DNA of 64,000 nucleotides. Origin: Tenodera sinensis. Its lineage: Eukaryota > Arthropoda > Insecta > Mantodea > Mantidae. A program made the position numbers and the translations under genes. The notes below the pieces were generated by a model. It made no database searches. It was not told the origin of the DNA and worked only from the letters and a program-made list of their open reading frames with translations. Location: contig CM060964.1 of NCBI GenBank assembly GCA_030765045.1, positions 277,940,888 to 278,004,887 on the forward strand, read 5' to 3'. The stretch's first letter is position 1; each line of letters starts with the position of its first letter. Shown piece by piece: positions 51,416 through 62,759 of this stretch.

Positions 51416-52128
51416 TGTAACGGGATCGTGACTTGGAGCGCCGTTTGTAGCGGTTTCTGGACGTTGGGTGCCGGATTTAGGTAGGCATGAGAGGATGTTT
51501 CTCGGGCGCGAGGTTAGATGACAACACAACACAGGCTTTTACTAAGTTTATTCTTCAACACTTCATTTGCCTCGAATTTCCGACCTGAGCAAGTTTCTGG
51601 TGCTTCTCTCTTAGGTTGCTAACTGCTTTACGTTCACTAATCACCGTTGCACTTCATACCTCGACGTTTCTTTTTGGCGCGAGAGCTATACTCATTTAGC
51701 GATACCAGGTTTACACACTTCTAGTCACATCGCCACCCAGACTCAAACTGTCAGACCGTTACACTTTCCACCTCGACGTTCCTTTTTTTTTGGCGCGAAG
51801 CTATACTTATTTAGCGCTACGAGGTTTACACTCCTGGGCACATCGCCATCCAGACCCAACTGTCAGACCGTTGCACTTTGCACCTCGATTTCCCATACTG
51901 TCCATTCGATACATTATTTAACTGTTTAATGAACTCTAATGTGACTAAATTAAGGACATAGATTTGATTTCTTTAGTTCTAGAGGCCTTTAGAAACTTGT
52001 TCAGGTCAACCTACTTTCAAAAGGCAATTTCTCTGCACAATACCAAGTTATACTTATATCTAAAATCTTATATTTATGTACATTCTTAATCTAAAATTAC
52101 AAATATATACGTAGAAGTTCCCGTCTCA
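51416..52128 (-). repeat. Gypsy-like element 5' LTR
   Basis: The same 713 bp as 44073-44785, with the duplicated 112-bp units at 51650-51873. The target duplication ACTC follows at 52129-52132. In this orientation transcription of the element would start here and run leftwards. Confidence 0.95.
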
Positions 52129-52132
52129 ACTC

Positions 52133-53926
52133 TAGTGCTGGTCTCCAGCCCAGATAAAAGAGGAGAGGCGTCTATCCTACTACCTTAAAGTAAGTATACC
52201 CTGATTAACTTAAAAGAAACAGAAGATTGTGTTAAATACTATCAAAGATATTGCTGAATATCTCTTAAAAATACTGAGCTTCAACATCAGCGGATAGAAC
52301 ATGTTTTAGTGGTATTTTAAAGCTCTATAAAGCGTTAGAAAAAGAATGTTGAATAAATTTGTAAAGAACATTTTAAAAGCAGGTTAGATCATAATAGGTG
52401 GGGTTAGACTTAGAAAACTGCATGTCGCGTTTGAGATGTTACCGCTTGAACATACAGAACCAAGCAAGAGTCATACAGCTGTATAAAATTTTGTGACTGA
52501 GGGCCAAAATAGCAGTAATAAGAACTTTAACATCAATGGTTAGGACATCTTCTATTGGAAGTTTAAAAGTCCTATAAAGGAGGGAGAGAAATCAAAGCAA
52601 ACTAAAGTTGTGAATAATACTCCAAAAGAACGTGGGGCTAGCTCAGGTTATATATGGAAAAAATATCGAACATACTATAAACAATAGCTGCACAATATGT
52701 CGGTGGTGCAGGATCTGGTTGCGCTGGTGATGATGGTGATGTAGGTTATGGTCGCGCTGGTGATGGTGGAGGTGGTGGTGCTGGAGATATTTGTGGTCAT
52801 GCAGGTTATAGTGACGCTGGTGATGATGGTTTTTTTGTTGGGTTAGGTTAGGGTGGTGGTGGCGACGGCGGCGGTGGTAGTGGTGGTTGTGGTGCTCGTA
52901 ATGGTGGTTTTAGGGTGGCGTTGGTGGTTGTGGTGTTGGTGGTTGTGGTTGTAGTGGTGGTGGTGGGCTAGGATAGGTTAGGTTAGTCTTAGAGGGAATG
53001 TAAGCAACGTTTGACGTGTTACTATTAGAACCTAAAGAATTATGCAAAAGAATCGTCTGAGGTTAACATGCATAACATACTGGAGCAGTGTACAAAAAAG
53101 TAAACGATAGCTAGTTGAACAAGGCTAAAACATCTTGTGATGTTAGTGTAAGAAACAGTGGAAGGGAGCATATATAATGTTAAATAAGGATGTGGAAATA
53201 TCTCTAAAGAGGTTTGTTGTTAAGTTAGGCTAGTCTTAGAAAGACCGTAAGCAATGCTTTAGGCGTCAACATCATACATTCACAAAAGGATGAAATTTGA
53301 TCACGAAAGCTTGACAAATCGCTAAAAAGGATCCATATGCCCATTAAAAGCATTAAAACATACTAGAGACGTGAAAATATAGAAAATCCCAACGAAGCTG
53401 TAAAAATTCCTGAAAATCTCTAGAATACCGCAAAAATGGCTAAATACTTACCAACTCCTAAAATAGCACTAACTACCATGAAATGTTCAGAAATCCTTAG
53501 GGTTTGCATGTTAGGGGGTGTAATACCTTCAAAGTATCTAAAGTTGTTGAAGAAACGTCTCCAAAAGAAAGTGAAATATCTAAGCTTGAAACGGCATGGT
53601 GCAAAGGTCAGAATAGGTTATAGAAGAATATAATGCTGGTGTAAAATGGAATGAGATAGGTTAGGTTAAATCAGGTTAATAAATAGGAAGGTTTGCGCTC
53701 CCTTAGGTTAAGTAACGTTAGGTTAGGTTAGACGAATAGAAGTATGAGGCTTAGGTTATGTGAAATTATGAAAGACCATAGTAAAAAGAGTAAAAGCTAG
53801 GTTAGGCTAAATAAAGTTAAACTATGAAAAAAGTAAAAAAAATAAAAAATAAAAAAAAAATAAAAAGAGTGGGTGCTAGCTTAGCTTAGGTTTGGTTAGG
53901 CATGTAGAAGTATGGGCTTAGGTTAG
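52133..53926. repeat. Degenerate repeat region with GGT-rich and TTAGG-related sequence
   Basis: Loosely repeated blocks: AACATCAGCGGATAG...TTTTAAAGCTCTATAAAG near 52280-52330 and AACATCAATGGTTAGG...TTTAAAAGTCCTATAAAG near 52530-52580. A CTTAGA...GTAAGCAA block occurs near 52990 and 53230. About 52690-52970 is GGT/GTG-rich (TGGTGATGATGG units). From about 53640 TTAGGTTAGG words are frequent. No gene was recognised. Confidence 0.6.
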
Positions 53927-54345
53927 TTGTTGTTGTTGTAGTGTTTAACGCCCGCTTTTACTACTACGGCACCGCAGGCGGTGACACTGATGATACATGA
54001 AGATGGAGCACCGGTGGAATGAGATGGCGGGGGAAACCGGAGTACCCGGAGAAAACCCGCCCTGACGCCGCTTCGTCCACCACGAATACCACATGCGGGT
54101 CCCTGGGATCGAACCCGGGCCGCCTAGGTGGTAGGCGAGCGCGCTAACCGCTCGGCCACGGGCTTAGGTTAGGTTAAATTATGAAAGACCAGAGTAAAAA
54201 GAGTGGGAGCTGGATTAGGTTAGCTTAGATTAGACAACTAGAACAATGGGGGCCTAGCTTAGGTTAAATTATGAAAGATTGAGTAAAAAGGAGTAGGGGC
54301 TGGGTTAGGTTAGGTTAGGGTAGGTTAGGTTGGCGAGGCGTTGTG
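53640..54345. repeat. Interstitial TTAGG (insect telomere-type) repeats, decayed
   Basis: Clusters of TTAGG pentamers separated by related sequence, for example at about 53720-53735, 54164-54175 and the longest at 54303-54335 (six or so units with one change). A SINE inserted in them duplicated GGGCTTAGGTTAG. Confidence 0.7.
53927..54159 (-). mobile_element. tRNA-derived SINE, copy 2
   Basis: The same family as 8503-8725 and also on the minus strand. The tRNA-like head has A box TGGCCGAGCGGTTAGCGCG and an exact B box GGTTCGATCCC. It ends in a CAACAACAAC tail (plus-strand GTTGTTGTTG at 53927), which the first copy lacks. Perfect 13-bp duplications GGGCTTAGGTTAG lie at 53914-53926 and 54160-54172. 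It is 233 bp. Confidence 0.9.
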
Positions 54346-55833
54346 GGGTGGGGCGTTATTATGTTAGGATAATATTTTAATCAAAAAGCTGTTGCGTTAG
54401 TTAGCATACATGGATATAGTGAAAAACGTGCTGAAGTATCATGCAAGTGCATAAAGATATACATACGGTTCTAAACATCTTAAACAGTATCCCTAGAGTT
54501 AGCCTCAAATACCTATATCCTGCGTCCTTCTACCCTCCTACCTAATAATCCTTAGGTTGCGTATGGCGGCCATCTTGCCCATAAAAAAGTGTGCCAGTTC
54601 TGTCCTAATCTCCCTGGAATACAAGATCTAAAATACTTCCTTTGTGGTTTTGGCAGGTAATGAATGCAGCTTTTTACGTGTACTGTCTCATACTAGACAG
54701 TCTTATTCTTTGGAATATTTGAAAAAATGGCTTGCTGTTGAAACAGAAATTCAGTGTACATGGACAAGAATCACATGTTGACCATGAGGTTTACATGTTA
54801 GTTTCACGGGATCAACGGTTGAATGTTCAAAATCCCGAAAGCACACTCAGGATAGCGTCAGTAACCTAGGAAGCCGTTACCAGTCAGGATCCTGGGAGAC
54901 TATTACCGGGAAGTACGTGTTGTACAATGGGATAGAGTTGGTGGCAATTTACTGCGGTCGACAGCTCTCAATATTACAAATGAGGGATTCGACGAATAAA
55001 CATCTAAAAACAAAGTTTGGATTGTTCCTTTAATACCCACAAAGTACCCGAGAATTTCAAAATCCATGCTTTTACCGAGCTAAGTCGAGGTAATGACGCA
55101 AGGAGGGGGATCGCATTTTCTTTATAAGTGGCGTCTTTATTAATGTGGTGCTGGTATCCAGTAACATCTTACAGCATCCAATGGATACATCCAATGTGGG
55201 GTAATTGAAAGATCAACAACTCTCATCCCATCAGCGGCTCGACAACGTAGCGTCACTGTTTACTGTAACAAATCACAATAAAACCCCATCCAAATTTAGA
55301 ACCAAGAGTGTCTAATTTGTATTTACAGTATGTACTCTAAGATATCCATTAACACATACATACTTATTGTATTTTTACAAAATATAGTAACCACAGAAAT
55401 GAAGTACACAATTATTACAAGGACATGCATCATTATTTCTGTATATACCATAACCCATGATGTAACGCTCACCCCTAAAAAACATATCCTTCCCTCTATC
55501 CTCTGCTTGCTGTACTGCACATAGTGACTCCACCGTTGCGGCCCAATGGCTATACTAATCCTTACACATTTTGCTTTCTGATGCACTGATATTTCATGTG
55601 AAAAGTCAATGCTATACTGTTACAGCAACTAGCTAAGAACCACACTGATTAAGAGAGCATGTTGGAAAGTGAAGACACTCTACTTCTCCAACACTGTTAG
55701 TTTAAATGGTGGTAAAACTTGCATGGGTACCTTACTATAGATGCATGCCCAAAAACTAGGGTGTTAGTTATGTAGGATCCTAAAGGAAAACCACTCCCAA
55801 CAACATTGGGATATACTGTAAAATTAATGTAAT
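54346..55833. other. No gene recognised
   Basis: AT-rich, with no coding stretch that could be recognised on either strand. Confidence 0.5.
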
Positions 55834-55907
55834 GTTGTTGTTAGCTAATGCTGAATTTCTGACAATGAAGTCATTAATCCTCTTGCTCTACAATATTTTT
55901 CACTCAT
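55834..55907 (-). mobile_element. LINE-A 3'-end fragment
   Basis: 74 bp matching the terminal coding bases and tail of LINE-A in inverse orientation (KYC/W...GLMTSLSEIQH-like end; AACAACAACAT tail). Most of the element was never inserted or is lost. Confidence 0.7.
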
Positions 55908-58897
55908 AGAGCAATAGCAGTATAGTAACCGCTTTTAAGAGAGCACCATATTTTTATGTTTTGGCGGTCACATCGTTCTCTCACAACCCCCAGAATGTCT
56001 GGAGGACCACACCTGTCTTTGGTTTACGGGTCTCACCGACCTGGCCGGGAGAGTTATCAAAATAAATTCACCGACCATATCCTCTGATTACCAATCAGAG
56101 GACGCATTACATGCCATGACAGGTCAACATGTTAAGGGTTAACATTTTATAGAGAAATTAGAGAATTGGAGAGATTGCGAAAATAAACACTCCCTAGCCC
56201 TTGGGAACCCTAATAGCATCGGGGTCAGAAGAGAACAAGAGATGACCAAGGTAAGGTCAGATAAAAAAGTTACAGTGAGGAGAAAAACACCAGTAAGTGG
56301 AAGTAATGTTCTGCTCAGCTTGGGTATCTTGTGGTCGCCATTCACATATCCCCTAGACAGAGACCCCTGATTAAAGTAGAATCTTGATTAAGTCATTGTA
56401 TTAAAAGGGCTTAATTATGAAAAGCGAAGAACAATTTTTAAGCAACATAACCTTTCATTTAAAATTGTTAAAATCTCTAAATTCACCAATAGAACTGGCA
56501 CATTTGGGCAAAAATTTACACAATCAAAAACAACAATAAAGTGATTAATCAAAAACATTCATTAGCCTCAAAACTTTGAAAAATATGCAGAAAACATATT
56601 TTTACAGGTTTGCCAACATAAACCAAATGACCAACATAAAAGCTTGAATTACTTCTGTTTGAGTCTTGCATATCTAAAGCAATCTAATTTCCAGATTGAA
56701 TTGAACATGGAAATGGGAATGGGCTCAAATTGAGTTCAATTCTGCATGGAAATGTAGTAATTATATGCATGTTTGAATTAATTGTGCTGTTTTGATGTTC
56801 TGGATTATCATCAGCTGCTAAACCTCAAGGCTTTACTGGCCTGGCATAAACTTATGTCAAATCATTGGTTCATAATACAGAAAATGGGTGCAGAAATTCT
56901 CTTCTACAAATAATGAACCTACAGAAACACTGCGAAAAGTGCACTGAACCTCAAGGGAACTGCCTATGTCAAAATATGATGTAAAACTGAACTTCTATCT
57001 CATAATATCTACACACCCTATAACATATCCATTACACCATAAACCATACAAAGTTAAAATAGCATGCAGGAATGATTACAAATTAAAGATGATTGAAAAA
57101 AGTATAAATGTAGGAGGAATTTCATTACTTTATTCTTTTCTTCAACAGACATCCACCATTCACTTATCAAAACAAATGCTAAAAAGAGTACGTTAAAAAT
57201 GTTTAAGAAGCTTTCAGTGGACAGCGCCTGTGAATTGTGCTAAGTGCAGTTCAGTGCAAGATGTAACCTGACAATTCTTTACTGTGATTAAATTCAACGG
57301 TATTCTGTTGCTTTGAGTTTGTACAAAATATATATATATATGCTGAGTGATGTTCCACTTCTGACAGTTCTCCTTCTTTATGAACAGCTCTAGATCTTTG
57401 CTGTTTTATAAGATGTCATTCCATTAGTCTCTGTAAGTGAATATTGTGTTCATTCTTGGTTTCATAATTGTAAAAACTGCTGAATATCAGTAGCCTCTCA
57501 TGTTCCTGCAATATACTGAAGCAGTGGCATCTGCATCTAAAACAAAAATATAAGCAATCTTTGTAAAATGTCTGTCACACATCCGTAATCATAACTTAAT
57601 TCACAATAAGTTATCTGAAACCTTTATGTATGTGAATTGTCTCTGTTGGTAATATTAAATAAAATAATTTCTATCTTAATGTAATGTAAATATGTTGTTA
57701 TAGATTAACTATAGGTAATGTAAATATGTAGAAATATATTGTTCATTCATACAGAGTGTTTGGACATGTGGCTGGCCTAAAAGTAATTTTCTTGGCACAA
57801 AGAAACACACTGTTTGCCAGTAGATTTGTATAGTTACTGCCCCTTAAATTCAAGCGCATAGATTTCTCATGCAGCTTATAACTATAGTAACCACATGCCT
57901 TTGTCACAGATTATGTTGGAAATAATGTCTTGTGCTGCTAAATATCTCTCATTTTTTATGAAAATCTACATTATCACTCACTACTTCATGCGCATGTAAA
58001 TAAATCCAGTCCTCCTCTGGCTCACCCCACCCAAACCAAATTAAATGTGGGGCAATAGAGTGATCATTAATATTATCAAACACCCAATTGCAGAAATTAA
58101 CTAACTCTACTCATATTATCATGTGGTTAAAGTTCTTGAACTGGATGTTATCTTATAGGGTTTTAACTTCCAAAGTTTAGTAATATTTCTTTGTTCTAGT
58201 TTTTTCTCCAATGTTATTAGGGTTTTTTTTTCCATGGCAATTTACTTTCAGTTTCCTAACAATAGATCCTGTTTGCCTAAATCTGTTCACGAGGTTACAG
58301 ACCATTCTCTAAAGCTGATGCTATATATGCATCACCTTTGGTACTGTCTCCAATCTTGTTTTCCAATGAATCTGCTACCAGCTGCTCCAATGATGAACTA
58401 CATCTTTATTTTAGAGCATGCGCTGACTGGTGTGGTGATAAACACCAGTTAAATTGACAGCAAATTTAAGGAAGAGTAATGATGGTATATTTGAAGTGAC
58501 TTACCACTGTTTGGGGTTAAAGAATTAGAATGTTTCTGAATCTTATCACATGAAATTGTAACCATTGTATTATACCAACTAACTTCTGTCAGATCAATAC
58601 TTTACAGTTTAAAATAAAACAACCACAATGACGATGGCGGTGATGATGATGATGATGATACAATGTCTCGTTGCTAAGAGATGCAAAAAGTGCTAAGCCT
58701 AAGGCTCCTTAGAGATGATCGCTAAATCTATATACCCAGGCACAGTCTTTAAATGGTGGAGATGTCAATAATCAACCACAATAAATACTTCCATATGGCA
58801 CAAAAGACACAACAGGGAAGACAAATTTTAGAAATATATGCACCTTTATTAACTTAAGTCCTGCCTACTTATCACTCCCACCAACTTTCCTACTTAC
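55908..58897. other. No gene recognised
   Basis: Quiet AT-rich sequence with a short (TA)n at 57330-57341 and (GAT)n at about 58637-58660. About 55950-56130 is slightly GC-richer and may be an old element, unidentified. Confidence 0.5.
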
Positions 58898-59140
58898 CTG
58901 GACCAACTCTAAAGCTGCTAATGGTGTGTGTGAATTTTTACAATGGGTGTTGACGTGTCGAGAAATTGTTGCACGTCCTGCATAGCGCACAGAGGGTCGC
59001 AGCAGATCATAAAACTTCCAGGAACGGAACTGGAGATAAAAAGTACGAAATAAAATATTGAAAATAGCTGGCGGTAAAAACGGAACTGCTGTTTTCAGCT
59101 TCACCGTTATATACAAAACTACACCTGTAGCACCACACAT
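58898..59140 (-). CDS. Candidate first coding exon of an unrecognised gene
   Basis: 81 codons from an ATG (59140) to a textbook donor CAG|GTAAGTA (boundary 58898), in phase. The encoded MCGATGVVLYITVKLKTAV and FRSWKFYDLLRPSVRYAGR segments have a hydrophobic then basic character, as in a membrane or mitochondrial targeting start. The preceding 250 bases (to about 59400) are GC- and CpG-richer than the surroundings and include GTGACGTTAC, compatible with a promoter. No downstream exon was found, so the gene identity is unknown. An accidental donor next to an open frame is possible. Confidence 0.4.
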
Positions 59141-59424
59141 CTGGGAACCAACAGTAAATACCGGAGTATAACTCCGGTAACGTCACAGGAGCTCGCTAGA
59201 AAGTTGACGATACACCGAGTGAAGTGTAGCTATCTTAGCACGGCTCGAAAGCTCCAGTTCAAAATGGGCAAGCTGTAATTGCCAAGGAGGACAGCGGCCA
59301 TGAGATACCGTTCGCCGGCAAGCATTCGGAGCGCATGTGCAGCTCGCAGCTCGCGAAATCGCTTGGGGGAGAGAGAGTGCTATTTCGCAGATAACGGTAA
59401 GCGAGTTTCGGGCGCAATTCAGGG

Positions 59425-60064
59425 TTAAAAGAAAGGCGACCGGGGATACTCTAGATAAAACTCGAAGCGAACGATAACAGGAAGCACGAAGTCGACGAAT
59501 ATAGTGTTCCCATGTGAGTTTGCTGTCGAGGTGAAGAAATTGAGGTACGCAACTAACGGCAGAGGTGTGTCACGCAAATGAAGATCAGGAGGAGGATGTA
59601 CACCACGAAGTCGATGAAAGTGGACACACTGCGTTTTCGTAGGGGAGAACTGAAAGTCGATGCGAAGGGCCCTGTCTGAGATGAATGTTGTGGTTAGCTG
59701 CAGTTGACGCTCGATGTGCTCAAGACTATATGAGCGATAGAACATCGCGAAGTCGTCCACATACAATGACATCGGGATTCCGCTACGAACAGCGTTAATG
59801 GCAACGGCGAAACGCGTTAAACTGAGAATTGATCCCTGGGGTATACCTTTCTCCTGGATCCTCTCTTGTGAGAGCGTGTTTCCAGTGCGGACACGAAAGC
59901 AGCGAAGTTTCAAAAAGTTAAAAACAAAGATCGCTAAATGATCTCGTAAACCGTATCCGTGGAGAGTACGGAGGATACCATAGCGCCATGTGGTGTAGGC
60001 CTGCAGATCGACATGGTGCTTCAAGAGAAAGGCAACCTGGCTGTAGGCATCCATGCGTGTCAGA
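59425..60064 (-). pseudogene. Jockey-like LINE reverse transcriptase, 3' part (right piece at 62360-62640)
   Basis: Open for about 210 codons: TTWRYGILRTLHGYGLRDHL, FNFLKLRCFRVRTGNTLS, EKGIPQGSILSLTRFAVAINAV (motif B), MSLYVDDFAMFYRS (motif C, YVDD) and LRIDFQFSPTKTQCVHF. The 5' piece of the same RT lies on the far side of the CACTG element. Excising that element rejoins them in frame. Here the C-terminal thumb is cut at 59425. Confidence 0.88.
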
Positions 60065-62359
60065 CACTGGTCGACAAGATTTTTTTCACAAGAAATCTGA
60101 ATAGTGAATCTAGTGCATTTTTTCATCCTGAATTCAGATATGTAGTCAGAATTTTCCCATCAGGCATAGTTTTTCTGTGAAAGCTACTTTTCAAAATATG
60201 ATTTTAGCGTTTTCTTTGACCTGTCATAGGAACCTTTACCTCATATGTAGCTATTTTACTCAAGCCGTATTTATTGAAATTATTTGTAATATCACGCTGA
60301 AGCACCACAAAACAATACTGTGCAGGTTCATTCATGTTTAGACATGCTCAGACCTGTCTGGCATTGTGATGTGTCAGTATTGAGCTGACTGTGACATTGT
60401 TCACTAGTGAAATATTTCCTTCCTTTCTGTTTAGAAGTGTATTGTGTATGTTGTGCATGTTGTATTTCAGTGCTTAATGTTTTCATCATGCCAAGAAAGT
60501 GTGTAAATAATGCAGATAATTTCTGCTATATTTGTGGTGAGCTGACCTTCAAGCCTCAGAGGCGAAATATGACCCCACTTGTAAAGAAGTGTTATCATCT
60601 TTACTTTGGCTGTCAAGTTGGTGATTTTGATAAGAGCTGGGCCCCAAATACATACTGTGTTTCGTGTGTTAGACTGCTGACTGGGTGGAAAAATGGTACA
60701 CATCATATGCCATTTGCAATTCCCATGATTTGGAGGGAACCGAAGGATCATTCAACTGACTTATTTTTGTTTGACAAATATTAAAGGAATCACATCTAAA
60801 CCAAAATATACAGTTAAGTATCCGAATTTGCAATCTGCATTGAGACCTGTCTTACACAGTGAAGAGTTCCCCGTACCAGTATATGTAGATACAACCTTAA
60901 GTGATAACTCTGATTCTGACCTAACTAAAACTCAAAATGATTCAGATGAAAATAAAAATGATCTTACATATGAAGCCAGTAGCTGTTCATCAGAACCATA
61001 CTTTCCCAATCAGCAAGACCTTAATGACCTGATTCGGGATTTAAATCTGTCTAAACTGCAAGCTGAAGTTTTAACTTCCAGACTCAAAGGGTGAAATTTA
61101 CTCCAAAAAGATGTAAGAATAAGTAGTTATCGTAGCCGCCATAGCGTTTTCAAAGAATACTTCTCTGAAGAATATGGTGTTGTGTTTTGTAATAATATTT
61201 GTTCACTTATGGAAACTCTTGGGCATCAACACTGACCAGATGAGTGGCGATTGTTCATAGACTCCTCTAAAGTAAGTTTGAAGGCTGTGCTGCTACATAT
61301 TGGCAATGAACTTCCATCAATACCAGTAGCGCATGCCGCTATGAAAGAGACATATCAAAATATGAAACTAATTTTAGAGAAAATACAATATGGAAATATG
61401 AATGGAATATCTGTGGTGATTTAAAGGTCATTGCTTTATTGCTTGGTTTGCAACTTGGGTTCACCAAATTTTGCTGTTTTTTGTGCGAGTGGGACAGCAG
61501 AGATAAGAAGTCTCACTACGTTAGAAAGTCATGGCCAAAACGTGAATCTCTTCTCCCTGGCCAGAAAAATGTGGCATGTGTCCCTTTAGTGAATCCTGAA
61601 AAAATATTTTTACCTCCATTGCATATTAAGTTAGGAGTTATGAAAAATTTTGTCAAAGCTATGGATAAACTTTCTGATGGATTCTTGTACTTGAAATCGA
61701 AATTCCCCAAAGTCAGTGATGCTAAATTGAAAGAAGGAGTTTTTATAGGACCACAAATCCGATCATGATGAACATTTCGAGAGACTGTTAAATCCACTGG
61801 AGAGAGCAGCCTGGCAGTCTTTCGAAAGTTTATGTTGCAATTTTCTTGGAAACCATAAAGCAGAAAACTATCGTGACATAGTGGCTGATCTTCTGCATTC
61901 TTATAAAGCTATGGGATGCAACATGTCTTTAAAAATTCACTTCTTGGACTCTCACTTGGACTTCTTCCCCGAAAACCTTGGAGCTGTCAGCGATGAACAC
62001 GGTGAGCGTTTTCATCAGCAAATTTCTACGATAGAGAAGAGGTACCAAGGCAAGTGGAGTTCCAATATGCTGGCTGACTGCTGTTGGACTAAAATGAGAG
62101 ACGTTCCAGATGCAAAATATACCCGAAAATCACTATCTACCACTTTCTAGGTAAGTCAGAATCAGTAGTTATAATTTTGAGTTAGATAGCTAGTTACGAT
62201 TTTTTAGAATATTATAAAAATTCAAATGAATATCACACAAAACTCCTGCCCGAATGCGGACAAACTGTAATTATATTTGAATTCAGCACGAAAAATACTT
62301 TTAGAATCTGTTATTTTAATTCTTGTGAAAGAGAAAAAGTTAATTTTTGTAGACCAGTG
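60065..62359 (+). mobile_element. CACTG-ended DNA transposon, 2295 bp, inserted in a LINE
   Basis: The left end CACTGGTCGACAA (60065) and the right end, inverted, CACTGGTCTACAA (62359) form 13-bp terminal repeats with one mismatch. A TTCACAAGAA block is shared a little further in. A 3-bp duplication AGA flanks it (60062-60064 and 62360-62362). CACTG ends with a 2-3 bp duplication are the style of the CACTA/EnSpm-Mirage-Chapaev group. It carries one decayed gene (60488-62150). The insertion site is confirmed because removing element plus one AGA rejoins the interrupted LINE codons exactly. Confidence 0.85.
60488..62150 (+). pseudogene. Decayed gene of the arthropod PRKCVN-type protein family, carried by the CACTG element
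   Basis: About 1.66 kb in four or more frames. MPRKCVNNADNFCYICGEL and YCVSCVRLLTGWKNG form an N-terminal zinc-binding region (60488-60700). Then HHMPFAIPMIWREPKDHS, then a shift near 60760, NIKGITSKPKYTVKYPNL, an acidic linker, and QQDLNDLIRDLNLSKLQAEVL. Then a TGA at 61092 and another near 61233, EWRLFIDSSKVSLKAVLLH, a shift near 61400, and FTKFCCFLCEWDSRDKKSHY. Next LPPLHIKLGVMKNFVKAMDK, a shift near 61768, and last HFLDSHLDFFPENLGAVSDEHGERFH and KWSSNMLADCCW. The family is abundant and uncharacterised in insect genomes (from memory). An RNase H-like transposase is plausible (D in LFIDSS, D in HFLDSHLDFF, E in DEHGERFH), but this is inference. Confidence 0.75.
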
Positions 62360-62362
62360 AGA

Positions 62363-62640
62363 TGGTCCACACTGGAACGATGGCGACAAAAACCGCACTG
62401 CACATTACTCAGCAGGTTATTCGTTTCTAGCCACCACACTAAACGAGCGTTGATCATCCGCTCGAAAGTTGCAAACGATAGTCGTTAGGCAAATAGGGCG
62501 CTAGCTAGAGGGATGGGGACCACAATACCCTCGCGTCACGACGGGAAAACCTGTTGAATCCAGATACGGTTGTACATGCTCAGGAGGAAGAGACCAAATC
62601 TTTCTACACAAAAAAATGTAGACTTTGTTAGAACACACAA
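62363..62640 (-). pseudogene. Jockey-like LINE reverse transcriptase, 5' piece
   Basis: Read right to left: LFLLSMYNRIWIQQVFPS, EGIVVPIPLASALFA (decayed W-R-x-x-x-V-I-P-I-P-K block), FATFERMINARLVWWLETNNLL, NVQCGFRRHRSSVDHL. This is the fingers region of an RT. It continues in frame at 60064 leftwards once the CACTG element is removed. One or two stops are present. Confidence 0.8.
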
Positions 62641-62759
62641 TTTATGTTGAATACATTTTCTTGTGGAGTGAATCATTTTTGAGGTATTGTCTTATTTGTT
62701 TGAATTTATTCTCAATGAGAAGTCATTATTCCTTTTTGTATGTCCTGGACATGCAAAGA

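Larger units (their letters stand above)
44073..52128 (-). mobile_element. Complete gypsy-like (Ty3-type) LTR retrotransposon, 8.06 kb
   Basis: Two 713-bp LTRs (44073-44785 and 51416-52128) with TG...CA ends, identical wherever compared by eye. They are flanked by the 4-bp duplication ACTC (44069-44072 and 52129-52132). The coding order on the minus strand is gag then pol with protease, RT, RNase H and integrase; integrase last is the Ty3/gypsy order. No env-like frame was found. Primer-binding site at 51396-51413. LTR identity indicates insertion recent enough to leave no visible divergence. It inserted just downstream of the viral-like polymerase gene and separates it from the 52-kb repeat region. 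Confidence 0.95.
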
